NCBI GenBank assembly: GCA_029884515.1 | Contig: JAOUHR010000011.1 | Coordinates: 1-14,336 of the forward strand | Direction: 5' to 3' | Source of the DNA: Gemmatimonadota bacterium | GTDB taxonomy: Bacteria > Gemmatimonadota > Gemmatimonadetes > Gemmatimonadales > Gemmatimonadaceae | Length of the DNA: 14,336 nt | Part shown: in pieces, positions 6,407 to 13,472 of the stretch | Layout: every line of letters starts with the position of its first letter | Numbering within the stretch: position 1 is the stretch's first letter | The notes under the pieces: model-generated | Databases searched by the model: none | Seen by the model: only the letters and a program-made list of their open reading frames with translations | Told to the model about the DNA's origin: nothing | Made by a program: the position numbers and the translations under genes

Positions 6407-7729
6407 ATGACCACTGAGAGTTCCCGGCGCCCGCTCCTCCCGACCGGCGTCCTGCTCTTCCTCGCGACGCTCGTGGTCTTCCTGGCCGGGGCACGGAACG
6501 GCGGCTCGGGCGACACGATCCCCGCGCAGCTCCTGCCGATCTCGATCCTCGTGGAGGGGAATCTCGACTTCAACGAGTTCGTCTGCCCGATGGATCCCGA
6601 GACCCACGTGCCGTCGGACTACGTCACCGGTCTCTGCACGACGCCGCTGCCCTACTACCTGGACCTCGTGGACGGACGCGTGGTCTCGCACTTCCCGATC
6701 ATCCCGGGGCTCCTGAACCTCCCGGTGCACGTGGTCGCGTACCTGCTGCAGGTGGATCTCGCCGCCCGGTACAGCTTCCTCGCACTCCTCACCTCGGCGC
6801 TCATCGCGTCCGCCTCGGTGGTGCTGATCTTCCTGCTGCTCACGGAGCTCTGCCGTGAACGCACCACCGCGATCCTCGGTGCGCTCGTGTACGCGTTCGG
6901 GACGCTGGTCTGGAGCGTCACGAGCCGGGGACTGTGGCAGCACGGGCCCTCGCTGCTCTTCATCACGGCGGCGCTCTACCTGCTTGTGCGCAAGAAGGAG
7001 TCGGGGATCCCGTGGGCGGGGCTGCTGTTGGGGTTCGCGGTGTTCAACCGCCCGCCGAACGTGCTGATCGCGATCCCGCTCGCGCTCTTCGTGCTGGTGC
7101 ACCACCGCGCGCAATTCGTGCGGTTCTGCCTGTTCGCAGCGATTCCGGCGGCGGGACTGCTACTCTACTCGAAGTTCGTGCTGGGTTCGATGATGACGCT
7201 CGGGCAGGGGCAGCAGATGCGGTTCAGTCCGCATCCGTTCGCCAACATCGCCGGGCTCCTGGTGAGCCCGGCGCGCGGGATCTTCGTGTTCAGCCCGATC
7301 TTCCTGCTGAGCCTGCCCTACGTCCCGCAAGCCGTGCGTGGCAGGGACCGCCATCCGCTGATCCCCTACCTCCTGGCTGGGACGCTCGCGCTCATCTGCC
7401 TCTATGCGGCCTGGCCGATCTGGTGGGGCGGCCACTCGTTCGGCTACCGGCTGCTCAGCGAGACGATCCCGGCGTTCATCGTGCTGCTGGCGCTCGGGTG
7501 GGAAGCGACGATCGTGGGCTCGAGGACGTGGCGGGTCGCCGCCGCCGTGCTGTTGAGCCTCTCCGTCTATTTCAATTACTTGGGCGCCCGCGTCGGGCCC
7601 TGTGGGTTCGACGCGACGCCGAACAGCATCGATGCGCACCCCGAGCGGCTCTGGCAGCTGCGTGACACGGAACTGATCCGCTGCACGCGGGCGCTGGGGA
7701 GCGCGCTCGGCGTCGGCGGAGCGGAGTAA
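6407..7729 (+). CDS. Multi-pass membrane protein, GT-C glycosyltransferase-like
   Basis: Integral membrane protein of 440 residues with roughly ten hydrophobic segments spread over its length. A first segment (about 12-29) is followed by a loop with an acidic residue (D36 in GGSGDTIPA), the place where GT-C transferases of the PMT/ArnT type carry their catalytic Asp. Later features include an FNRPPN turn and a WWGGHSFGYR-LLSE segment near residue 345-355, similar to late segments of GT-C-like membrane proteins. GT-C enzymes transfer sugars from polyprenyl-phosphate donors outside the cytoplasm; this assignment rests on topology and short motifs only. The gene starts close to a TAAGAT and ends 28 bases before the serine hydrolase, with which it may be co-transcribed. 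It could instead be an uncharacterised membrane protein with no transferase activity. Confidence 0.72.
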   Translation: MTTESSRRPLLPTGVLLFLATLVVFLAGARNGGSGDTIPAQLLPISILVEGNLDFNEFVCPMDPETHVPSDYVTGLCTTPLPYYLDLVDGRVVSHFPIIPGLLNLPVHVVAYLLQVDLAARYSFLALLTSALIASASVVLIFLLLTELCRERTTAILGALVYAFGTLVWSVTSRGLWQHGPSLLFITAALYLLVRKKESGIPWAGLLLGFAVFNRPPNVLIAIPLALFVLVHHRAQFVRFCLFAAIPAAGLLLYSKFVLGSMMTLGQGQQMRFSPHPFANIAGLLVSPARGIFVFSPIFLLSLPYVPQAVRGRDRHPLIPYLLAGTLALICLYAAWPIWWGGHSFGYRLLSETIPAFIVLLALGWEATIVGSRTWRVAAAVLLSLSVYFNYLGARVGPCGFDATPNSIDAHPERLWQLRDTELIRCTRALGSALGVGGAE

Positions 7730-7757
7730 CAACGCGGGTCACTGCCTCGTCCATCCC

Positions 7758-8846
7758 GTGAGACCCACACCGGATCCCCGATTGCGCGCACCCCACGTTC
7801 CGATCACCACCCCGTTCCTGCTCGCCGTGCCGCTCGCCGCGTTGCTCGCCGCGTTGCTCGCCGCGTTGCTCGCCGCCGCGATGCCCCTCCTCGCGCAGCG
7901 CCCCGACCTCGACGCCTTCCGCCGGGCCGCCGAGTATTCGAAGGGAGAACGCGGCGACGCCGTGCTCGTGATGATCGACGGCCGCGTGGTGTTCGAGGAC
8001 TACCACAACAGCGGCGCGGCGAACAAGACGCACCTCCTCGCCAGCGGCACCAAGAGCTTCACCGGCGTCATGGCGATCGCCGCCGTGGAGGACGGACTGC
8101 TCGCGCTCGACGAGCCCGTCTCGCAGACCATCCGCGAGTGGCAGAACGACCCGCAGCGCGCCGCGATCACCATCCGCCAGCTCCTCTCGCTCACGAGCGG
8201 GATCGAGGGCGGCCCGCAGCTCAGTCCGCCGTCGTACGCCGAGGCGGTGACGGGGGCGATGACCGCCGCGCCGGGCACGAGGTTCCAGTACGGACCCATC
8301 CCCTTCCAGGTGTTCGGCGAACTCATGCGCCGGAAGCTCGCGCCGCAGAAGGAGACGGTCGGCGCGTACCTGCAGCGCCGCGTGCTTGGCCCGATCGCGA
8401 TCAAGACCGGCTTCTGGCGCGGGATGGCGCAGGGCGAGCCGCAGCTGCCGCACGGCGCGTACCTCACCGCGCGCGAGTGGGCCAAGCTCGGCGAGTTCGT
8501 GCGCCTGGGTGGCGTGGCCAGCGGCAGGCAGGTCGTGCCGGCCGACCTCCTGCAGGAACTCTTCAAGGGCTCCGCGGTGAACCCCGCCTACGGGATCACC
8601 TGGTGGCTCAACGTGGACGTGCCGCCCGAGCTGCGCGCCGAGATCCGACAGCTGCAGAACAACATGGGCGGGATGGACCGCGTGCCCGGCCTCGAGGGAA
8701 TGGTCACCGCCGCCGGCGCGTTCAAGCAGCGGCTCTACGTGATCCCGTCGCGCCGGATGGTGGTGGTGCGGTTCGGGAACAGCGTGGGCAAGCAGTTCGA
8801 CGACGCCGAGTTCCTCGGCCTGCTGATGGGAAGCCCGCCCCGTTAG
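7758..8846 (+). CDS. Exported serine hydrolase, class C beta-lactamase / NylB-like family
   Basis: Protein of 362 residues. After an unusually long Ala/Leu-rich signal peptide (to about residue 47, PLLAQ) comes a penicillin-binding-protein-like transpeptidase fold. The SxxK nucleophile motif is S96-G-T-K99, followed by the family motif LLSLTSGI (142-149) and the second-motif Tyr at 178 in YGPIPF, where beta-lactamases would have YxN. The Asn is absent, as in many esterase or amidohydrolase members. No clear KTG box is visible. A true beta-lactamase role is therefore unlikely; an esterase, peptidase or amide hydrolase is more probable. The signal peptide is encoded by a 12-base tandem repeat. 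The GTG start has no Shine-Dalgarno site and lies 28 bases after the preceding stop. Confidence 0.87.
   Translation: MRPTPDPRLRAPHVPITTPFLLAVPLAALLAALLAALLAAAMPLLAQRPDLDAFRRAAEYSKGERGDAVLVMIDGRVVFEDYHNSGAANKTHLLASGTKSFTGVMAIAAVEDGLLALDEPVSQTIREWQNDPQRAAITIRQLLSLTSGIEGGPQLSPPSYAEAVTGAMTAAPGTRFQYGPIPFQVFGELMRRKLAPQKETVGAYLQRRVLGPIAIKTGFWRGMAQGEPQLPHGAYLTAREWAKLGEFVRLGGVASGRQVVPADLLQELFKGSAVNPAYGITWWLNVDVPPELRAEIRQLQNNMGGMDRVPGLEGMVTAAGAFKQRLYVIPSRRMVVVRFGNSVGKQFDDAEFLGLLMGSPPR
7832..7867 (+). repeat. 12-base tandem repeat inside the serine hydrolase signal peptide
   Basis: Three exact copies of GCTCGCCGCGTT stand in a row, flanked by degenerate copies on each side (7820-7831 and from 7868). 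Each unit encodes four residues of the hydrophobic core (Ala-Leu/Leu-Ala pattern). Copy-number change would stay in frame and only lengthen or shorten the signal peptide core. Confidence 0.9.
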
Positions 8847-8880
8847 CTTGAGGCGGTGCGGATGCGGACGCGTGCCCCCA

Positions 8881-8908
8881 CCGTCCGCCGTCCATCGTCC
8901 ACCGTCTC
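8881..8908 (+). repeat. Tandem heptamer repeat (CCGTCCA-type), 4 units
   Basis: Units read CCGTCCG, CCGTCCA, TCGTCCA and CCGTCTC, with a partial CCA in front. The tract fills much of the 79-base gap between the serine hydrolase and ettA and ends 17 bases before the ettA start. Its unit differs from the AGGTGTG tracts but the 7-base period is the same. Confidence 0.7.
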
Positions 8909-8925
8909 CACACCCCAGCACCGCC

Positions 8926-10599
8926 GTGGCTCCACAGTTCATCTACGTGATGAAGGCGCTCAAGAAGGTGATCCCACCTTCGCGCATCATCCTCGACGAC
9001 ATCTGGCTCTCCTTCTATCCGGGCGCGAAGATCGGCGTGCTGGGGCCGAACGGCGCGGGCAAGTCGTCGCTGCTCAAGATCATGGCCGGCGTCGACACCG
9101 ACTTCCAGGGCGAGGCGTGGGCCCACAAGGGCACGCGCATCGGCTACCTGCCGCAGGAGCCGCATCTCGACGAGTCGCTCACGGTGCGCGGCAACGTGGA
9201 GCTCGCGGTGAAGGAACAGCGCGACCTCCTCAAGAAGTACGAGGCGATCTCGCTCAAGTTCGCCGAGCCGATGGACGACGACGCGATGACGAAGCTGATC
9301 GAGGAGCAGGGGCGGGTGCAGGAGCAGATCGACGCGCACGACCTCTGGAACCTCGACAACAAGATCGAGGTCGCGATGGATGCGCTGCGGCTCCCGCCGC
9401 CGGACGCGGGCGTGAAGACGCTCTCGGGCGGCGAGAAGCGGCGCGTCGCGCTCTGCCGCGTGCTGCTCGAGGAGCCGGACATGCTCCTCCTCGACGAACC
9501 GACGAATCACCTGGACGCGGAGTCGGTGGCCTGGCTGGAGCATTTCCTCGAGAGCTTCCCCGGCACCGTGGTGGCGATCACGCACGACCGGTACTTCCTC
9601 GACAACGTCGCCAAGTGGATCCTCGAGCTGGATCGCGGGCGCGGCGTGCCCTACGAGGGCAACTATTCCGCCTGGCTCGACCAGAAGCGGACGCGGCTCG
9701 CGCAGGAGGAGAAGATCGCATCGGCGCGGCAGCGCTCCCTGGAGCGCGAACTGGAGTGGGTGCGCATGGCGCCGCGCGCACGGCAGGCCAAGAGCAAGGC
9801 GCGCCTGCAGAAGTACGAGGAGCTGGCGAGCGAGGCGCAGAACGAGAGGATCGCGCAGAACGAGATCGTGATCCCGCCCGCGCCCCGTCTCGGCAACGAT
9901 GTGGTGATCGCCAAGAAGCTCAGGAAGGGCTACGGCGACAAGCTGCTGATCGAGTCGCTCGACTTCTCGCTGCCGCGCGGCGGGATCGTCGGCGTGATCG
10001 GGCCCAACGGCGCAGGCAAGACGACGCTCTTCCGGATGATCACCGGCCACGAGCAGCCCGACGCCGGGACGCTCACGGTGGGAGAGACGGTGAAGCTGGC
10101 CTACGTGGACCAGACCCGCACGCTCGACCCCAAGAAGACGGTGTGGGAGGAGATCTCCGACGGCAACGAGCTGATCGTGGTGGGGAAGAAGGAGATCAAC
10201 AGCCGCGCCTACCTCGCGAGCTTCAACTTCAAGGGCACCGACCAGCAGAAGAAGGTGGGCGTGCTCTCGGGGGGCGAGCGGAACCGGCTGCACCTCGCCA
10301 AGACCGTGATGAGCGGCGGCAACCTGCTGCTCCTCGACGAGCCCACCAACGACCTCGACGTGGACACATTGCGCGCGCTGGAAGAGGCGCTTGCCGACTA
10401 CTCCGGCTGCGCGGTGGTGATCTCGCACGACCGGTGGTTCCTCGACCGGCTGGCGACGCACATCCTCGCGTTCGAGGGGAACTCGGAGGTGGTCTGGTTC
10501 GAGGGGAACTACGGCGCCTACATCGAGGACCTGAAGCGGCGGAAGGGGGCCGACGCGGACCAGCCGCATCGGATCAAGTTCAAGCCGCTCGTCAGGTGA
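8926..10599 (+). CDS. ettA: Energy-dependent translational throttle protein EttA (ABC-F ATPase)
   Basis: Cytoplasmic ribosome-associated ABC-F protein of 557 residues, matching the usual 555 of E. coli EttA end to end. The first ATPase domain has Walker A GPNGAGKS (40-47), an arm insertion (about 95-140), signature LSGGE (166-170) and Walker B ending D190-E191. The linker with charged helices (about 240-320) is the P-site tRNA interaction motif. The second ATPase domain has Walker A from G359, signature LSGGE (447-451) and Walker B ending D471-E472. Both catalytic Glu residues are kept, so both sites should hydrolyse ATP. EttA binds the ribosomal E site and gates the first elongation step according to ATP/ADP ratio. 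The GTG start (Ala-Pro-Gln-Phe follows) matches the family N-terminus; there is no Shine-Dalgarno site before it. Confidence 0.97.
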   Translation: MAPQFIYVMKALKKVIPPSRIILDDIWLSFYPGAKIGVLGPNGAGKSSLLKIMAGVDTDFQGEAWAHKGTRIGYLPQEPHLDESLTVRGNVELAVKEQRDLLKKYEAISLKFAEPMDDDAMTKLIEEQGRVQEQIDAHDLWNLDNKIEVAMDALRLPPPDAGVKTLSGGEKRRVALCRVLLEEPDMLLLDEPTNHLDAESVAWLEHFLESFPGTVVAITHDRYFLDNVAKWILELDRGRGVPYEGNYSAWLDQKRTRLAQEEKIASARQRSLERELEWVRMAPRARQAKSKARLQKYEELASEAQNERIAQNEIVIPPAPRLGNDVVIAKKLRKGYGDKLLIESLDFSLPRGGIVGVIGPNGAGKTTLFRMITGHEQPDAGTLTVGETVKLAYVDQTRTLDPKKTVWEEISDGNELIVVGKKEINSRAYLASFNFKGTDQQKKVGVLSGGERNRLHLAKTVMSGGNLLLLDEPTNDLDVDTLRALEEALADYSGCAVVISHDRWFLDRLATHILAFEGNSEVVWFEGNYGAYIEDLKRRKGADADQPHRIKFKPLVR

Positions 10600-10621
10600 G
10601 AGGTGTGAGGTGTGAGGTAAC
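10594..10621 (+). repeat. Tandem heptamer repeat (AGGTGTG-type), 4 units, containing the ettA stop codon
   Basis: Units read AGGTGAG, AGGTGTG, AGGTGTG and AGGTAAC. The ettA stop codon TGA lies inside the first unit. The unit, the number of units and the divergent last unit all match the tract at 1745-1772. Confidence 0.8.
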
Positions 10622-10711
10622 GACAGTGTGCACGACAATCCGCATGGTCGCGACTTGATGGGCGATGGGCTACGATTGCGCGCGCTCGTCGCCGACCCTT
10701 CCGAGGTCCTG
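10600..10711. promoter_or_regulatory. Leader region of the metallo-hydrolase gene
   Basis: After the heptamer tract this 112-base gap holds TACGAT (10671-10676), a plausible -10 element that would give a leader of about 28 bases, and GAGG (10703-10706) as ribosome binding site five bases before the ATG. I see no convincing -35 and no U-rich terminator for ettA. Confidence 0.35.
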
Positions 10712-11644
10712 ATGTCGAATCTCATGCCCCCCGTTGCCCTGTTGATGCTGGTCACCTGTGTGTCGACGGGCGGAGCACAGCAGCCCGCCTCGACCGCGCC
10801 GCCACCGAACACCACGCAGCTCGTGATGCTCGGCACCGGCACGCCGAACCCCGATCCGGAGCGCAGCGGCCCGTCGGTCGCGGTGGTGCGGAACGGCAAG
10901 GCATATCTCGTGGACGCCGGCCCGGGACTCGTCCGCCGCGCGGCCACGATGGCGCAGCGCGGCATGAGTGCGCTCGCGGCCAGGAACCTGAACGTGCTCT
11001 TCCTCACGCACCTCCACTCCGACCACACCATCGGGCTCCCCGACGTGATGCTCACGCCCTGGGTGCTCGAGCGCGAGGTGCCACTCGAGGTGTACGGGCC
11101 GCCGGGGACCAAGGCGATGGTCGAGCACCTCCTCGCCGCCTACGACGCCGACCTCCACAACCGGCTCACCGGCCGCCAGCCCGCGACGCCGAACGGCTGG
11201 AAGGTGAACGTGCACGAGGTCGCGCCGGGCCAGGTGTTCAGCGACGGCAACGTCACGGTCACTGCCTTCGCGGTGCCGCACGGCGACTGGCAATACGCGT
11301 TCGGCTACCGCTTCGATTCCGCGGACCGCTCGATCGTGATCTCGGGCGACACCCGCGCGAGCGACGCGGTGGTGACGGCCTGCAATGGGTGCGACCTCCT
11401 CGTGCACGAGGTCATCTCGGCGGAGGGGCTCGCGCAGCGCACACCGGACTGGCAGGCCTACCACCACGCGGCCCACACCACCACGATGGAACTCGCGGCA
11501 CTCGGCATGCGCGCTGCGCCGAAGCTGCTCCTGCTCTATCATCAGTTGTACAGCGGGGTCGACGATGTGCGCCTCCTCGCCGAGATCCGGGCCGCAGGGT
11601 ACACGCGGCCACTCGAATCGGCGCACGACCTCGGCATCTATTGA
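10712..11644 (+). CDS. Exported metallo-beta-lactamase-fold hydrolase, RNase Z / arylsulfatase-like
   Basis: Zinc hydrolase of 310 residues. A signal peptide (about residues 1-22, ending GGAQQ) precedes a fold of the RNase Z/arylsulfatase branch. The metal motif HLHSDH is at 100-105; further ligands are H190 (VPHG), D213 (SGDTR) and H277 (LYHQ), and the HHAAHTTT segment around 251-258 resembles the HxxT motif of RNase Z relatives. The early GTGTPNP loop is also typical. Despite this likeness, an exported protein cannot process cytoplasmic tRNA, so another ester, such as a sulfate or lactone, is more likely. The ATG has GAGG five bases upstream. The stop is followed directly by an in-frame-possible ATG of the amidase region, so the two are probably one transcript. 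Confidence 0.88.
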   Translation: MSNLMPPVALLMLVTCVSTGGAQQPASTAPPPNTTQLVMLGTGTPNPDPERSGPSVAVVRNGKAYLVDAGPGLVRRAATMAQRGMSALAARNLNVLFLTHLHSDHTIGLPDVMLTPWVLEREVPLEVYGPPGTKAMVEHLLAAYDADLHNRLTGRQPATPNGWKVNVHEVAPGQVFSDGNVTVTAFAVPHGDWQYAFGYRFDSADRSIVISGDTRASDAVVTACNGCDLLVHEVISAEGLAQRTPDWQAYHHAAHTTTMELAALGMRAAPKLLLLYHQLYSGVDDVRLLAEIRAAGYTRPLESAHDLGIY

Positions 11645-11692
11645 ATGGCCACCGTGACCTCCCACGACTCGAACGCCAAGAGCCACCCCACC

Positions 11693-13453
11693 ATGACCAC
11701 GCTTCGCCGCTCGCTCCTGCCGTGCGCCCTCGCCGGCCTCTGTCTCGCCTCATTCGCAGGCATCGCGCAGGGCCAGCGCCGCACCGCGCCCGCCGCCGCG
11801 CCCTTCTCGGTGGTCGAGACCAGCATCGCCGACACCCGGACCGCGCTCGAGCAGCGCCGCATCACGTCGCGCGAGCTGGTGCGACTCTACCTCGACCGCA
11901 TCGCGCTCTATGAGGACCAGCTGAACGCGATCGTGACCGTGAACCCGCATGTCTTCGAGATCGCCGACTCGCTCGACCGCCTGCGCGCGGCGGGCCGGAT
12001 CCTCGGGCCGCTGCACGGCATCCCCGTCGCCCTCAAGGACAACATCCACGACACGGAGATGCCCACCACCGGCGGCGCGCTCGCCTTCGCCGATCTCGTG
12101 CCCCCCTACGACGCGACGCTCACCGCGCGCCTCAAGGCCTCCGGCGCGATCATCATCGCCAAGACGCAGCTCACCGAACTCGCCAACTGGGTCGCGAGCG
12201 GGATGCCGACCAACTACAACGCCCTCACCGGGTACGGCTTCAATCCGTGGGACCCCCGGCGCGACCCGCGCGACAACTTCTTTGACGGCCGCCCCGTGCT
12301 CTCCACCGGCGGCTCGAGCTCCGGTGTCGGCACCAACGTGAGCTTCTGGGCCGCGAACGTCGGCACCGAGACCTCGGGCTCGATCCTGAGCCCGTCGCAC
12401 CAGAACGCGCTCGTCGGCATCAAGCCCACGGTCGGGCGCGTCAGCCGCTACGGCGTCATCCCGATCACCGCCGACCAGGACACGCCAGGACCGATCGCCC
12501 GCACGGTGAGCGACGCCGCCATCATGCTGGGCGCGATGGAAGGCACCGCACCCGACCCGAACGACGCGGCCACCAAGGCCTGCCCGCCGCCGCCGCGCAA
12601 CGACTACACGGCGTTCCTGAACGCGAAGGCGCTCCAGGGCGCGCGCATCGGCATCCCGCGCGCCTTCTTCTATGATCGTACCGCGCCTGCGTCACCCGGC
12701 GGCACCAACCCGCGCGGCGGCCTTCGCGATGATCAGCGCAAAGTCATGGACGAGGTGCTCGCCGTGCTCAAGGCGCAGGGCGCCGTGATCGTGGACCCCG
12801 CGGAGATCCCGAGCATCGTGGAGAAGGACCCCACGATGAACTTCCTCAACTGGGGCGTCTGCAGCGGCCTCGATGAGGCGAAGGGGCGTGACGCCGACTG
12901 TTCGATCTCCTTCAAGTACGGCATGAAGCGGGACTTCAACACCTGGCTTGCCTCGCTGGGCGACCGGGCGCCGGTCAAGTCGCTCACCGAGCTCCGGCAG
13001 TGGAACATCGCGCACCAGAAGGCCGGTGCGATCAAGTACGGTCAGGCGCAGCTCGACGTCTCCGACGAGATGAGCGTGCAGGGCGACCGCGCGAAGTACG
13101 AGGCCGACCGCCGGAAGGACGTCCTCCTCTCGGCCACCAACGGGCTCGACGCCGTGGTGAAGGAGCACCGGCTCGACGCGCTCCTCTTCCCGAGCGTGAG
13201 CCCGGCGAACATCGGCGCGCGCGCGGGCTATCCCACGATCACGGTGCCCTACGCGTTCCTGCCAGTGGGTGCCGGCGGCGGGGGTGGTGGAGGAGGCGGA
13301 GCGAACGCCTTCCCGGAAGGGTTCGAGCCGCGGCCGGCGCCGTACGGCGTGAGCTTCACCGGCGTCGCGTGCAGCGAGCCCCGGCTCATCGCGATCGCCT
13401 ATGCGTTCGAGCAGGCCACCAAGAAGCGCCACGCACCGCCGCTCTTTCCATAA
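11693..13453 (+). CDS. Exported amidase (amidase signature family)
   Basis: Amidase of 586 residues with a signal peptide (about 1-28, AQGQ). The amidase signature region is clear: catalytic Lys 115 in ALKDNI, the Ser cluster GGSSSG (206-211) supplying the cis-Ser, and GTETSGS with nucleophile Ser 230. The stretch between the Ser cluster and GTET is about two residues shorter than in common amidases. Members hydrolyse amide bonds of small amides, fatty acid amides or peptide amides; the substrate is not predictable here. Near the C-terminus is a run of nine glycines (528-536) in a loop before FPEGF. An ATG at 11645, one base after the upstream stop, is in frame and would add 16 residues ahead of the signal peptide; the later ATG is preferred because it starts a normal signal peptide. 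Neither has a Shine-Dalgarno site. Confidence 0.92.
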   Translation: MTTLRRSLLPCALAGLCLASFAGIAQGQRRTAPAAAPFSVVETSIADTRTALEQRRITSRELVRLYLDRIALYEDQLNAIVTVNPHVFEIADSLDRLRAAGRILGPLHGIPVALKDNIHDTEMPTTGGALAFADLVPPYDATLTARLKASGAIIIAKTQLTELANWVASGMPTNYNALTGYGFNPWDPRRDPRDNFFDGRPVLSTGGSSSGVGTNVSFWAANVGTETSGSILSPSHQNALVGIKPTVGRVSRYGVIPITADQDTPGPIARTVSDAAIMLGAMEGTAPDPNDAATKACPPPPRNDYTAFLNAKALQGARIGIPRAFFYDRTAPASPGGTNPRGGLRDDQRKVMDEVLAVLKAQGAVIVDPAEIPSIVEKDPTMNFLNWGVCSGLDEAKGRDADCSISFKYGMKRDFNTWLASLGDRAPVKSLTELRQWNIAHQKAGAIKYGQAQLDVSDEMSVQGDRAKYEADRRKDVLLSATNGLDAVVKEHRLDALLFPSVSPANIGARAGYPTITVPYAFLPVGAGGGGGGGGGANAFPEGFEPRPAPYGVSFTGVACSEPRLIAIAYAFEQATKKRHAPPLFP

Positions 13454-13465
13454 GAGGAAGAGGAA
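13453..13465 (+). promoter_or_regulatory. Purine-rich ribosome binding site of the terminal esterase-like gene
   Basis: Two overlapping AGAGGAA copies follow the amidase stop codon and lie 8-20 bases before the ATG. This strong site contrasts with the mostly absent Shine-Dalgarno sites of the other genes. Confidence 0.6.
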
Positions 13466-13472
13466 TACCTTC

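Noticed and set aside
7758..8846. Antibiotic-resistance beta-lactamase
   Set aside because: SxxK is present but the YxN Asn is missing and no KTG box is visible; the LLSLTSGI and YGP features fit the wider esterase/amidohydrolase family.
8881..8908. CRISPR-like or phage attachment repeat
   Set aside because: The units are only 7 bases with no spacers, no cas genes and no integrase or tRNA nearby.
7572..8942. Long minus-strand open frame opposite the serine hydrolase (456 codons)
   Set aside because: The plus strand carries a clear signal peptide and SxxK fold; the minus-strand product is low-complexity and mirrors the coding strand.
8722..11112. A very long open frame antisense to ettA (796 codons)
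   Set aside because: It is a by-product of GC-rich codon use opposite ettA; the translation is rich in His, Arg, Leu and Val with no family motif, and ettA itself matches its family from end to end.
10712..11644. Housekeeping tRNase Z
   Set aside because: The signal peptide indicates export, so a tRNA-processing role is unlikely despite the fold.
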